Below, piece by piece: positions 22,088 through 34,900 of a stretch of 64,000 nt of DNA; positions within the stretch are counted from its first letter, which is position 1; every line of letters begins with the position of its first letter. The notes beneath the pieces are model-generated. The model was not told where the DNA came from. It saw only the letters and a program-made list of their open reading frames with translations, and did no database searches. Made by a program: the position numbers and the translations under genes. Source of the DNA: Lactuca virosa. Its lineage: Eukaryota > Streptophyta > Magnoliopsida > Asterales > Asteraceae. The stretch is taken from assembly GCA_928212115.1 (NCBI GenBank), contig CAKMRJ010001112.1, positions 402,546,379 through 402,610,378 on the forward strand, in the 5' to 3' direction.

Positions 22088-23969
22088 TGTAACACCCATA
22101 AAATTCAAGCCAATTTAAAACTTTTCAAAACATTTAAAACCAAAAGTTATTACAAATTTGTTTTCAAAATAGTATATATCAGAGTTTTTTACCAGAAACA
22201 TAAATAAAACATGAGGAGCTGTACAATCATGCCTTCGCCTTGTCGCGATCCCCTGATGTACCTGAAACAATAAACTTAAACTGTAAGCCCGAAAGCTTAG
22301 TGAGTTCCCCCAAAATACCAACCTCATATAACTATAATCATATCTTATCAACAAATACAAAACAACATTCATAACAAGCCTTCAGCCTGACTGGACCGCC
22401 TCGCAGGGCCTACAGCCTATCTGGACCGCTCCCGAGCCTACGACATGACTGGACCGCCTCGCAGGGCCTACAGCCTATCCGAACCGCTCACCGGGTATGT
22501 TGGCCTACAGCACAAAGCAGGACCGCCTCAACCCAACCCCCAATCGACAAACATGTTCACATAAATATCATACGCTAGCTCATATCATATAACAGTCAAA
22601 CCGATCTAGCAAATCACTAATCATAGCAACATCTCAATAATCGGGGTACAGACCTAACCGGTCACTAGCATAACATCATCCTATAATCAGGACTGACCTA
22701 ACCAGGTCATTAAGCATAAGCATATCGCCATCCTAACTACCAGGATGTAAACAATAAACATATCATGCCATAATCCGGATACAAATCCACAAAGGGCCGG
22801 CCTTGGTGCCTTAGACCCTATTGATATAGTGAAGATAACTCACCTCGCAAATGTCGACTCGAAAGATAAGCTCAACCTCTCGGATCACCCACACGAACTC
22901 CACCACCTATAGTTACCATAAAAACCATGTTCATAAATTCCCAAAATGCCCCAGAAGTCCAATAGTTAACCCCTGGTCAAAGTCAAAGTCAACTGTCCAT
23001 GTTGACCTGAACTCGTCGAGTACAACCAGCCACTCGCCGAGTTCCTTGCATAACTCGTCGACTCGCCGAGTCACTTGAGTGACTCGTCGAGTTCCTCTTG
23101 CAACTCTCCAAGTCCATACGTGTCCAAAGGCTGGGAAAACCCTAGCCGACTCACCGAGTCACTCAACTGACTCGCTGAGCCCACGACAATCTACATCGGA
23201 CTCGTCAAGTTGACCATGCAACTCGCCGAGTCTCTTCAGTCCTTCATCCATACAGACGCTTTTAAGCCATGCTAAGGTTCCAAATTATAGATCCAGCTTC
23301 CTAAGGCATGTTTATCACGTAAAGTTGCAAACTTTACGTGCATGCAAAGCTCTAAAGTCTTAAAATGACAAAACCAAGCTTATAAAGAAGTCTCACACTA
23401 GAGGGAAAGCTCATACTTGTCAAAGCTGATAACTTTATGGATCTAGAGACCAAGAAGACCTCAGATCTAAAGTTGCAACTTCAGATCTTAGCTCAAACAC
23501 AAGAAAGGTTACCAAAGAAAACACCCAAAAAGGGATCTAGGAAGAAATAAGCCAAGATAACAACTTAATACCTTCAAAAAAGTGCCAAATGAAGTAGATC
23601 TCTTATTCCCACAAGTTCCTTGCTTCTAATCACTTGTTTTCCCCAAGCTTTTCTCACCAAAAATCCTTCCGCAAAGCTTAAATACACCAAAGACGTATAC
23701 ACACACGAATTAGGGTTTTGAAATGTCAAGGGGCTGTGAAGGGGAGGCCAATGATCCTTTAAATAGGGTGCAAAACCCCGGAAATTAGGGTTTCATCCTC
23801 CAGCTCCTACTCGTTGAGTCCCTACTTGGACTCGGCGAGTAGGTCACTTAAGCACGCGGACCAACTCGCTGCTACTCGACGAGTCGGGCACCCAACTCGT
23901 CGAGTAGGCCTTGAAATCAAGAAAAGTCTTATTCAAACAAAATCAATACCTGAGAATCGGGGTGTTACA
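22088..23969 (-). repeat. Element C 3' LTR
   Basis: 1882 bp. On the minus strand it starts TGTAACACCCCGATTCTC at 23969 and ends GGGTGTTACA at 22088. It contains ACTCGNCGAGT words at 23808-23910 (above the TTTAAATAGGG box at about 23757) and again at 23010-23240. A GGACCGCC-type array lies at 22385-22520. Confidence 0.93.
22262..22843 (-). other. Candidate intron inside the element C 3' LTR
   Basis: On the minus strand: donor GCGAG/GTGAGT (first base 22843) and acceptor TTGTTTCAG/GTAC (last base 22262), 582 nt. The 5' LTR copy has the same sites at 32710 and 32128 (583 nt). The array of GGACCGCC words and the GGGGGAACTCACTAAGCTT motif lie within. Confidence 0.5.
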
Positions 23970-23985
23970 ATTCTCCCCCACTTGA
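23970..23985 (-). other. Element C polypurine tract
   Basis: On the minus strand AAGTGGGGGAGAATTG directly precedes the 3' LTR start at 23969. Confidence 0.85.
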
Positions 23986-23995
23986 ACTAGACTTC

Positions 23996-24934
23996 GTCCT
24001 CGAGTTCTGCTGTGGCGAACAACTCCGGATAGTGCTCCCACAACTCTGCCTCCGGCTCCCACGTCCACTCGGATCCCCTCCGATGCTCCTACTCTACCTT
24101 TACCAAAGGTATCTCCTTGTTCCGCAGAACTTTCGTCTTCCTCTCCAGTATGGCCACAGACCTCTCCACGTAATTCAGGCGTTCATCGACCTGAATATCA
24201 TCCAACGACACTACTGCCTCCTGATCCATTATGCACTTTCGCAACTGCGAAACGTGGAAAGTGTTGTGGATCCGGCTAAGCTCCTCCGGTAGCTCTAGCC
24301 TGTATGCCACCTTGCCAACCTTGGCAATGATCCTGAATGAACCAATGAAACGGGGACCCAATTTTCCCCTCTTTCTGAAGCGGATCACACCCTTCCAGGA
24401 TGAGACCTTCAGGAGTACCATATCACCCACCTGAAACTCTAACTCAGATCGACGTCTGTCAGCGTAACTCTTTTGCCGACTCTAAGCGGTCTAGAGTCGC
24501 TGCCTAATCTGCTGAATCTTCTATGTAGTCTGCAAGACTACCTCCATCCGTCCCATCACCCTGTGTCCGACCTCACCCCAGCAAACCGGGGTGCGACATC
24601 TCCGCCCATACAACAGCTCGAAAGGCGGGGCGCCAATGCTGGAATGATAGATGTTGTTGTAGGCGAACTCTGCAAAGGGTAGGTGGGAATCCCAGCTCCC
24701 ACCGAAGTCAATGACACACGCCCTCAACATATCTTCGAGGGTCTGAATGGTCCGATCGCTCTGACCGTCGGTCTGCGGATGAAATGTTGTGCTAAAGTGC
24801 AACCGCGTGCCCAATTTCTCGTGGAATTTCTGCCATAAACGAGAGGTAAATCTAACATCCCGGTCGGAGACAATGGAGACCAGAACCCCATGGCGAGCCA
24901 CGATCTCGCAGACGTACACGTCGGCCAACTTCTC
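23996..24934 (-). pseudogene. pol: Element C integrase, second half, with chromo-like C-terminus
   Basis: Minus-strand continuation of the integrase after solo LTR I. It starts in the core (KLADVYVCEIVARHG), with SIVSDRDVRFTSRLWQKFH (second Asp) and HPQTDGQSDRTIQTLEDMLRAC (catalytic Glu). Beyond a stop near 24521 the reading resumes with GDMVLLKVSSWKGVIRF, GPRFIGSFRI and YRLELPEELSRIHNTFHVS. The tail VERSVAILERKTKVLRNKEI, a stop (24089, Trp to TAG) and then EHRRGSEWTWEPEAEL resembles the chromodomain-like tail of plant chromoviruses. That assignment is from pattern only. Confidence 0.85.
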
Positions 24935-27481
24935 TGTGACATCCCCATTTTTCACGGCTAGAAAAGACCGATTTTGTTTATGCTTTATAAAAATCAGAGT
25001 ACCCTTTTTAATAAAAATGTTGCGGAATTTGTTCCCAGAAAAACATGATAAATACGTTATCAAAGCATTTCCGAAGAAATGTATTTTATTCATTTTAAAA
25101 CATTGGGATGTCATCGTCAATACAGAAACATAAGCATAAACAGAACTTACATTCATTATCACTAGTGATTTATATCTCCTTAATCTCTCAGTGCAATGTA
25201 ACTTCATATTGACACCTGTGATACAGATAAACTGAGTGGGTCAGGTTAGGAAACCTGGTGAGTACATAGGGGTTTCAAACCCACAATAATATAATTATTA
25301 TGTCTAATCATCAAACAATTAACCCAATTACCCATCCCCATTATCTTCTTTAATCTTAAGGATCTACCCTAAGAGTCAGCTATTCTTCATTCATTCATTC
25401 CTAAGGATTGTCCTAAGGAATAGGCACGAAGTCCATTGTTGCCTATGACATAGCTGTCAAGCACATCTGCTAGTTTTATCACTTAGGCGCAGCTGCCAGA
25501 ATTGTGACATTCTCTATGCGGCGCAGCTGCCGGTATTGTCCTTCGGGCACAGCTGCCAGGGTTATCTCGTTTATTGACAGTATCATTTTCGAGAGTCCAC
25601 TCGCAATACATGTCAATGGGTTTTTTTTATAGTACACCGGTGAACACATCGTTCACAATACCTACAGGTTGCGAGCCTGCTAGTGTTCCACTGGACTGTC
25701 TAGAATAGTCTGTGGTTGTCATCCATACTCTGCTAGATGACGGGGCCAGCATTTGGGTAAAAGGCTTCTCACATCGTCCACCTCTCACCCTCACCTCATG
25801 GTCTATTTCACCTCTCACCTCATGATCCGACTCATATTTCATCTACCCATGTTTACCCAACATATTTTGTAGATATAAAATATATATACAGTTTAAATCA
25901 TTTAAAACATGTATAAAATTGTTTATCCAACATAGATAGCAAGTATACAGATAAGATTCACACATAGCACGTAATTTATATTAAATACTTCATATCTATG
26001 TGTAAGATGAAAGTAACTATGCACTCACCTGATAAGGTGGTGACTCGGTACTCGGACAACACTTCGTTTACTTTAAACAACTCCTCTGACAGAACCTAGT
26101 ATCATTACCACTAGAGTTTAGTCTAATATTCTTCGAGACTAATTAATAGTCTAACTATTATTACTTTTATATAAGCATTAAACAATACTCTTCACCCACT
26201 ATGTACAGACAGGGGCCAGACATGGAACACCGGAGGGCATGATCATTTTGGCATAAAACACTTCTGAATCAAGCAACCCAAGCGGCCCTCCAAACCAGAT
26301 TCCCCGTACCGCGAGTGGTTAAAAAAATATTATAACGACACTTATATAACTCATAATAATAGCCCAAATAATTATTATAAGGTCCTAATAATGTTACTAT
26401 AATTAATTAAAAGCTATATTAAAAATAGCGTAGGCGTAACTCACTTACAGCGGGTTTTCTCGAAAACCGGGCTTCGCTTGGAGCAGCGTTTCAGATTCGA
26501 AAGAATATTTTTCTTGGGGCTTCGGGAGCCTCGGGGATTCCTTCGGGTGCTAGGGGGTTTACCTAGGCTTAGGGGGGGGGTTGGGGCTAGAGAGAGAGTT
26601 TAGAGAGAGAGAAGAGGTTGGAATGGTGTGAAGAATGAGGGAACCCGACACCTCTATTAAAGACTGCCAGGCAGCTGGACTCGCCGAGTTGGGTCACTAA
26701 CTCGCCGAGTCAGTGCCATGTGTCATCATCTGATGGATTTTCTTGGGGAGAAAGCAACGACTGTGATCGCGCCACATCACCCAAACTCGCACAGCACCCT
26801 CCCGACTTAGAAAAATCATAACTCTCGCATACGAGCTTTGATTTTGATGTTCTTTATACCCACGCGTAGGTGGGATCATAATCTACAACTTTCATTTAGA
26901 CTCCGTCAGCTAATTCTCGACCGATCTTAAATTTATTAGTAGGAGGAGATTAGATTGTTAAATGTCCGCGTAAAATTCATAACTTCTACATACGGACTCC
27001 GTTTTCGTCTGTCTTTTTATCGTTGAGTTCCTATTAATGAGATCTTCAACTCTCATTTAGGTCGTGTAGGCCAAAAATCGCTCGAACTAAAATTCGAGTT
27101 TCCGATAGTGCACTGCTATGCCAAATTTTATAAAATTCATAACTTTCTCATACGAAGTCAGATTTGGGCGTTATATTTTTTGTATGTTCTCGGTTTAACA
27201 TATACTAAAATTTTTGTTTAGATCACTAAGGCTAAAAACTCCTCTATCGTAAATTCACTATTTACGTCTCCCGGTGCCGTGCCGGTTTTGCCGTAAAGCT
27301 TCGACGAGCCATAACTTCTTCATTATAACTCGGATTTCGGCGTTCTTTATATGTACGGAATCCTTGTAGCATACACTAAAACTTTTATTATGATTATTCA
27401 TTCTAAATAATCTTCTACCAAAAAGTCGTTTTCAACACTTATTGTCTCTATAATGACTAGCCCGTATCTACGGGCGTTACA
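24935..27481 (-). mobile_element. Solo LTR I inside the element C integrase gene
   Basis: 2547 bp. On the minus strand it runs from TGTAACGCCCGTAGA at 27481 to GGATGTCACA at 24935. Target duplication TTCTC is at 24930-24934 and 27482-27486. No PBS or coding sequence. It is related to element B's LTR along its U3 (shared text around the CCTACGCGTGG at about 26860-26870), but has ACTCGCCGAGT words (26680-26725) where B has TACGCCCAACGTAC. A candidate intron spans 25216-26028 (GTGAGT donor, CACAG/GTG acceptor, 813 nt), holding three GCAGCTGCC repeats (about 25487-25560). Confidence 0.95.
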
Positions 27482-27486
27482 TTCTC

Positions 27487-27755
27487 GGCCGATGAACTCT
27501 CCCGTATGGCCAAGAAATGGGCAATCTTGGTCAATAGATCCACGAGGACCCATATAGCATCAAACCCCTTCACCGTCCTCGACAACTTGGTAATAAAGTC
27601 CATCGTGATCTGTACCCATTTCCACATGGGAATCTCCATGGGCTGCAGCTTGCCACGCGGCCTCTGATGCTCGACCTTGACTATCCTACAGGTCAAGCAC
27701 CTCTCGAAGTACCAAGCGATTTCTCGCTTCATGCACAGTCACCAGTAGCTCAAAC
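27487..27755 (-). pseudogene. pol: Element C integrase, first half
   Basis: On the minus strand: MKREIAWYFERCLTCRIVK (Cys pair of the zinc-binding region) and KWVQITMDFITKLSRTVKG (first catalytic Asp), to VDLLTKIAHFLAIRESS. It is then cut by solo LTR I. A stop and a frame change separate it from the RNase H part at about 27735-27760. Confidence 0.88.
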
Positions 27756-29003
27756 TCAAATCCCGGTACATCTTGGTGGCTCCGGGTGAATGGAGAAGTG
27801 AGACTTATAAGCCTCCTCCATCACTGTCGGTCTGACCCCACCAGACATCGGAACCCATACCCGACCGCATCGGGTCAATAATCCTCGGCTATCCTGCACA
27901 AACCGGGTGTTCTTACCCCTAATCCTTTCCAGTTTCCAGTTCTCTGGTCGCATGCCCTCCACCTGAGTATCCCTGATCAAACTCACAAGCGGAGAATCCA
28001 CCACTATCCTCATACATACCGCTGGGGTGGAAGACCCAGCGGACTTGCGGCTCAGAGCGTCCGCCACCACATTCGCTTTACCGGGGTGGTAAAGGATCTC
28101 GCAGTCGTAGTCCTTGACTACATCCAACCACCTGCGCTGCCTCATGTTCAGGTTCGGCTGATCCATGATGTGTCTCAAACTCTTGTGATTCGTGTATATG
28201 GTACAACGGACCCCATATAGGTAATGTCTCCATATCTTGAGAGCGAACACCACCGCTCCCAACTCTAAATCATGAGTAGGATATCTCGTATCATGCGGCT
28301 TCAGCTGTCGCGACGCGTATGCTATCATCCGTCCTCTCTGCATGAGGACCGGCCCCAAACCTGTGATGGATGCATCACAGAACACCACAAAATCCTCCAC
28401 TCCCCCCGGGAGTGTCAAGACTGGAGCCTCACACAAACGCTGACGGAGAGTCTCAAACGCCCTCTGCTGCTCAGGACCCCACCAGAAATCCACCCCCTTC
28501 CTCGTCAGACGAGTGAGGGGTATTGCAATTTTAGAGAAATCCCGAATAAACCTCCGGTAGTACCCTGCTAAACCTAGAAAACTCCTGATGTCCGAAGGAG
28601 ACCTCGGCACCTCCCACTTCATGATTGCCTCGATTTTGGCCGGGTCGACCAAAATCCCCTCCTGGTTAACGAGATGTCCAAGGAACTGGACCTCTCGCAA
28701 CCAAAACTCACACTTCGAGAACTTGGCATACAACCGTTCTCGTCTCAGAACTCCCAACAACTCCCTGAGGTGCTCCTCGTGCTGCTCTCGGGTCTTGGAA
28801 TACACCAAGATGTCATCTATGAACACAATGACCAAGCGATCAAGCATTGGTCTGGAGACCCGATTCATCAGGTCCATGAATACTGCTGGCGCGTTGGTGA
28901 GCCCAAATGGCATCACCACGAACTCGTAATGACCATAACGAGTCCGAAACGGGTCTTCTCCACGTCCTCCTCTCTGAACTGGACCTGATGATATCCCGAC
29001 CAA
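27756..29003 (-). pseudogene. pol: Element C reverse transcriptase (distal), RNase H and zinc-binding region
   Basis: Minus strand. Reverse transcriptase from FRTRYGHYEFVVMPFGLTNAP through the active site VFIDDILVYSKT and VQFLGHLVNQEGI to the thumb (FLGLAGYYRRFIRDFS). RNase H: VFCDASITGLGPVLMQ, YPTHDLELGAVVFALKIWRHYLYG and YTNHKSLRHIM. The connection GKANVVADALSRK follows. It ends with FSIHPEPPRC, where a frame change disrupts the zinc-binding His region. It is out of frame with the upstream reverse transcriptase part by a small deletion near 28955. Confidence 0.92.
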
Positions 29004-29868
29004 AAATCAATCTTGGAGAACCAAGATGCACCCTGCAACTGATCGAAGAGATCATCTATCCTCGGGATTAGATAACGGTTCTTCACCGTCAACTTGTTCA
29101 ACTCCCTATAATCATTGCACATCCGGTGTGAACCGTCCTTCTTCCTGACTAAAAGGATCGGTGCTCCCCATGGAGAATTGCTAGGTCGAATGAACTGCTT
29201 GCCTAGCAGTTCCTGCAGCTGTGAAGACAGCTCCTGCATCTCGGGTGGCGCCAACCGGTACGGTGCCTTGGCGATAGGAGCCGCACCCGGCACCAAGTCG
29301 ATCTGAAACTCGACCTGCCTCTCCGGAGGTATCTCTGGCAACTCCTCAGGGAACACGTCGGCAAACTCCCTAACCACTGGAACCTCTGAAACTGAAATCT
29401 GATCCCTGACCCGCGTATTCACCACATACGCTAGATAACCCGCACACTCGTGCTGAATATACTGTCGATCCCTGGCAGCTGAACAAAACCCTGATCCCAC
29501 TATGGTGCCCTCACCATATACAATCAGTTCTCCCCCACTTGGGGTTAGAACTACCACTCGCTGGCCCTCACAGACAATCATGGCACCGAACCGACTAAGC
29601 CAATCCATCCCTACAATCACACACACCTCCCCCATGGGGATCGGAATCAAATCTATCGAAAAGGACACCCCAAAAATCTCCAACTCACACCCTCGGTAGA
29701 CCGAAGAAGCAGAAACCCCATGTTCGTTGGCGATAGAGACTCGCAACGGACACTCTAACTCGCCCACTGGCACACTGAACTCCCTACTAAACAACTAAGA
29801 TACGAAAGACCAACTCGCCCCCGAGTCAAATAAAACCAATGCAGGCAAAGAGTTCACTAAAAACGTAC
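28913..29868 (-). pseudogene. pol: Element C protease and proximal reverse transcriptase
   Basis: Minus strand, beginning at 29868, the 3' side of a 67-nt candidate intron. The protease active site LFDSGAS is intact (about 29825), followed by an in-frame TAG (29795-29797) and the GMDWLSRFGAM motif. Reverse transcriptase starts VEFQIDLVPGAAPIAKAPYR and includes FIRPSNSPWGAPILLVRKKDG, CNDYRELNKLTVKNRY and KIDFWSGYHQV. The last shows Trp where Arg is usual and Phe where Leu is usual next to the catalytic Asp. The frame is lost at about 28955. Confidence 0.9.
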
Positions 29869-29935
29869 CTAATCACAGGTACAACGGATAAGCATAAAAC
29901 ATATATAATAAATGAGAGAAATGATAGAAACATAC
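29869..29935 (-). other. Candidate spliceosomal intron at the gag-protease junction of element C
   Basis: On the minus strand the sequence between GATGTGGTTCCCG and GTACGTTTTTAGTG is 67 nt long. It starts GTATGT, ends GTGATTAG and is U-rich. It splits a Gly codon after its first base. Removing it puts gag and protease in one frame. In element B the homologous site is uninterrupted (TCAGGTACCTTTCTC, about 14176). Left in, the frame closes at 29826. Confidence 0.7.
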
Positions 29936-31175
29936 CGGGAACCACATCCGGTGTTGCCCTGGCCTCCTCGGTTGTAAGCTGGAAGGCACGCCCCTGAGCC
30001 TTTGGAGGCTCCGCCTTAACTGGCCTCCCATCTGCAATCCTCAATGTAGCCGGTGATGGAACCTGCGTCGGCCTGGCTGCGAGCTGCGGACAGTTGGTCT
30101 TCACGTGACTAACCTGATGACAATGATAGCATATCCTCATGTCCGATGCAGGGGCGGACTGGAGACAGTCCCTAGCATAGTGCCCCTCCTTGCCACACTT
30201 GTGGCACCCACTACCCGCTCGACAAGCTCCAGAATGACTCTTGCCGCACTTTCCACAAGTGCGACTCTGCTGACCCCTGGTCCTAGAATCAGTGGTCTTA
30301 GACCACTTTGGCGCCGGCTGAGACTGTGTTGGGGCCTGACGCTGCTCCCTCAACTGCAGATCAATCTCCAACTCACGCCACCTAGCGGCCTCCTGTAGAT
30401 CCAGTAGAGTATCACATCGCTGGGTAGACACAAATTGACGAATGTCAGTCTTGAGCATGCTCAGATAACGGGTCATCGCTCAGAAGCAAACTCTGGGCAA
30501 AACATCTCCCTCTCCGTGAACATGCGGGTGATCTCCGTCACCGACTCCCCATCCTGTCTCAAACTCAAAAACTCTTGATCCAAACGTTCTCGCTCGACCC
30601 GTAGAATGTATCGCGCGCGGAACATATCCCTGAACTGCTCCCAAGTAACAGCAGCTCTCTTCTCATCAGTGTACGACCCCGTCGTCAACATCCACCAGTC
30701 CTTGGCCCCGAGCCTCAACATGTTCAGGGCACACCTTACATTCTGGTTAGTAGGACATGAACACATGAAGAAACAGCCCTCCACGTCAGATAACCACCTC
30801 ATGGCTCTAATCGGATCCTGTGTACCATCCAATGTCGGGGGCTTCGTGTTATCGAAGTCCCGGTACTGGAAGCCCCGACTGGATCCACCTCCTCCTGCCG
30901 CTGTAACAGCCGATACAGCTGCAACGGAAACCGTCTTTTCAAAGGCTGCGTAACGCTTGTCGAAGTACTCAACCATGGCGGTCTTAATAGACCCAAACAT
31001 CTCCGACAGCTGTGCCCGGAACATAGCAGCAACCTCATCATGCAGGATCTCTCGAATCCTGGCATCCAGCTCCTCTGTACCCATCTGCACCACAGGCTCA
31101 GGTGCTGTTGGCCCCTCCGTCTCGCGATCCTGATCCTGAACCGGATCCAGTCACAAAGCGTCTCGTCATCACCAT
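29936..31175 (-). pseudogene. gag: Element C gag
   Basis: Minus strand, ATG at 31175 (MVMTRRFVTGSGSGS), related to element D's start at 9608. A frame change near 31105 precedes EELDARIREILHDEVAAMF. The capsid region is FQYRDFDNTKPPTLDG, AMRWLSDVEGCFFM, RCALNMLRLGAKDWW and WEQFRDMFRARYI. A second frame change near 30478 is followed by MTRYLSMLKTDIRQFV and three zinc knuckles (CGKCGKSHSGAC, CHKCGKEGHYARDC, CYHCHQVSHVKTNC, about 30095-30260). It ends at the intron donor at 29936. Confidence 0.88.
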
Positions 31176-31954
31176 TCTGAAACATACCACAAGATATCAG
31201 ATAATCCACATAAATAACTGGGAACCAACTCCCGACTAAACCCTAGGGGTTGTGACTTCCTTGATACGCGTATGGGTCCTGTGCTTTCAGTAGTACGGGC
31301 CCATACTACCTTCCACACCTACCCATATTTGTCTCAAGTATCACCACAACACCCTAACAATATACATAAGCATAACGAGCGCTCAATCCTCACCCCTAGA
31401 GGAAGGCTAACTGTCTCACAACTGACCTACCGGTCCCACACAACTCATCCATCCATGAAACTTCCATCAACCCTGTAGCACTAGTGTATGCTAGCCATAC
31501 ATAACGCTAGACCCTATAGACTTTCGAATATCCAGTCCTACCCTAAGCCCTAATCGATAAGAACAGTTAATAAGGCCAAATCAAACATTCTTGGGCTATA
31601 AGATCTTAATTATGTATAGCAGTGATGCATACACAAGTAACTACAGTAATGATGTCAATCTCATATAAAGAAACCCTAAGCTAGCAGGCATCACGTAATC
31701 AGACAATTCTATCATGCCATTCCTGAGGATCCTTAGCCTAGTACTAGCATGTTGTTCTAACATATCATAATATCAAATAACTGTATGGTATTTTGGGGTC
31801 TACTTATTGGCTCCGGTTGATCGTAAACTTCGCATCATCCTTTCTTAATTTGAAAACAATTTAAAATTATTTCAAAAATCTTTTTCCTTAGTTTGAGACT
31901 GGATTCACACAAATGTTCCTCCAATTTACTCAAACCAAGGCTCTGATACCAACT
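31176..31954 (-). other. Element C leader and primer-binding site
   Basis: About 760 bp of leader without coding potential on the minus strand. The PBS complement CCAAGGCTCTGATACCA (31935-31951) is separated by ACT from the 5' LTR end at 31955. The same arrangement existed in element D before C inserted. Confidence 0.88.
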
Positions 31955-34900
31955 TGTAACACCCATAAAATTCAAGCCAATTTAAAACTTTTCAAAACAT
32001 TTAAAACCAACAGTTATTACAGATTTGTTTTCAAAATAGTCTATATCAGAGTTTTTCTCATAAACATAAATAAAACATGAGGAGTTGTACGATCATGCCT
32101 TCGCCTTGCCGCGATCCCCTGATGTACCTGAAACAATAAACTAAAACTGTAATCCCGAAAGCTTAGTGAGTTCCCCAAAATACCAACCTCATATAACTAT
32201 AATAATATCTTATCAACAAATACAGAACAACATTCATAACGAGCCTTCAGCCTGACTGGACCGCCTCGCAGGGCCTACAGCCTATTTGGACCGCTCCCGA
32301 GCCTACGGCATGACTGGACCGCCTTGCAGGGCCTACAGCCTATCCGGACCGCTCACTGGGTATGTTGGCCTACAGCACAAAGCAGGACCGCCTCAACCCA
32401 ACCCCCAATCGACAAACATGTTTACATAAATATCATACGCTAGCTCATATCATATAACAGTCAAACCGATCTAGCATGTCACTAATCATAGCAACATCTC
32501 AATAATAAGGGTACAGACCTAACCGGTCACTAGCATAGCATCATCCTATAATCAGGACACTGACCTAACCAGGTCACTAAGCATAAGCATATCGCCATTC
32601 TAACTACCAGGATGTAAACAATAAACATATCATGCCATAATCCAGATATGAATCCACAAAGGGCCAGCCTTGGTGCCTTAGACCCTATTGATATAGTGAA
32701 GATAACTCACCTCGCAACTGTTGACTCGAAAGATAAGCTCAACCTCTCGGATCATCAAAACGAACTCCACCACCTATAGTTACCATAAAACCCATGTTCA
32801 TAAATTCCCAAAATGCCCCAGAAGTCCAATATTTAACCCTTGGTCAAAGTCAAAGTCAACTGTCCATGTTGACCTGAACTCGTCAAGTACAACCAGCCAC
32901 TCGTCGAGTTCCTTGCATAACTCGTCGACTCGCCGAGTCACTTGAGTGACTCGTCGAGTTCCTAATGTTGATGGTCGTGAACTCCTTGGCCAGCTCGTCG
33001 AGTTCCTCTTGCAACTCGCCAAGTCCATACGTGTTCAAAGGTTGGAAAAACCCTAGCCAACTTGCCGAGTCACTCAACTGACTCGCCGAGTCTCTTCAGT
33101 CCTTCATCCATACAGACGCTCTTAAGCCATAATAAGGTTCCATATTGTAGATCCAGCTTCCCAAGGCATGTCTATCACGTAAATTTGTAACGACGTAAAT
33201 TTTTAAATAAAATTTTCATTTAAAATCGCATAATTCTCATAACACATTTCACGAAAATCTCATTTATTAAATTTACAATTCAAAATCCCACAATTTCTCG
33301 GTTAAAATACAGGATCCTCAAAACGTAAGTCTTTCACTGGTGTGTGTACAATCAAGCCGGTGCCTTCCCGCGATCCTCTGAGATACCTGAAACACATAAC
33401 ACATAACACGGTAAGAACGAAGCTTAGTGAGTTCCCAAAATACCACATACAACATATTAGCCACTCGAGGCTATAACTCTGTAAGACCTTCTGGTCAATG
33501 TGTCTCAGTGGGACCTTCCGGTCCCACAACTCTGGTAGACCTTCCAGTCCTACCCATGATGACCTTCCGGTCCTACTCTGTTGACCTTCCGGTCCACTCT
33601 CTGTTGACCTTCCGGTCCAAGCCATGCAAGATCAGGATATAACGTACACATATCACATAGATAAAATCATATATCACATAACCCTTATAAACACATAAGA
33701 CCTTCCGGTCACACATAATTACCACTCTAGGTAAGGTATAGTGAGAAGACTCACCTGACAAATAGCAAGTAAATAACCTCGCACCCGAATCTCGAACTAG
33801 CCTCCGCCTAACACAAAGGATGAGTATCTCTAATTAATACTCATGTTGACCAAAACCCCAAAGTCAACAGAAGTCAACAGTCCGAATTTGACCTGACTCG
33901 CCGAGTGCACCTTTGTGACTCGTCAAGTCCCATCGTTTTACTCAGAAGTTTTGTGAAGGTTGACTCAGCTCGTCGAGTTGACTCCTAACTCGCCGAGTGA
34001 TTGCATGATTCAGCTCTACGGGACAAACCCTAATCAACTCGTCGAGTCGGCTCATTGACTCGGCGAGTTCATTCATACCCAAAGCTCATTCAGATGATTT
34101 AAATTAGATCTATCACTCCAAACACTAGATCTGTCCTCTCAAGGCTCAATAGTCACGTAAAGCTTCTATCTTTACGTTCATGCATGATGTTATTGCTCCA
34201 AAATGCTAACACATGCCCTTCATGAATGGTTAAGCCCAAAAACCCTCATATGGATGAATAAAGTTGGGACACCTAGGCTCTAAGGACCTCACAAGGTCCA
34301 GATATGAGGTCTAGACTTCTTAATAACTCGTGCTACTCAAAAACCCAAACAAAAGATGGCAAAAAGCCCTAAAACTCCATAGATATGAGATCTATCCAAA
34401 ATAAGAAGAAAGTAAAGACTTCTTACCTTTCTCAGGAGCTCTGGACATGAATTCATTGGATCCAACAGCCTCACCTCCAGCTCCTTGCTTGATAACCTCC
34501 TCCTCTTCCTCAATTGATGCACAAGAGCCACAATATGAGCTTCTCTCTCACTCTCTAGCTCCAATAGCAATTAGGGTTTGCTATCAGGGGAAGGTAGCCG
34601 CAAATGAGGCTATAAGTGCCTTTAAATAGGTCCCAAACTGGGGAAATTAGGGTTTCTCTGCCCAGTACCTACTCGGCGAGTCCATCCTCTGACTCATCGA
34701 GTCCACTCATTAAATCCACGCGAGTAACTCGACTCGACTCTGAGAGTTGGACCCTCAAATCGTCGAGTCTCTCCTTCAATCTCAAGATTAACATACACAA
34801 TAATATCCCTGAAAATCCGGATGTTACAAAAGTTGCAAACTTTACGTGCATGCAAAGCTCTAAAGTCTTAAAATGACAAAACCAAGCTTATAAAGAAGTC

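Noticed and set aside
33573..33761. Open frames of repeated RKV and GRST blocks in solo LTR J
   Set aside because: Translations of the GACCTTCCGGTC array.
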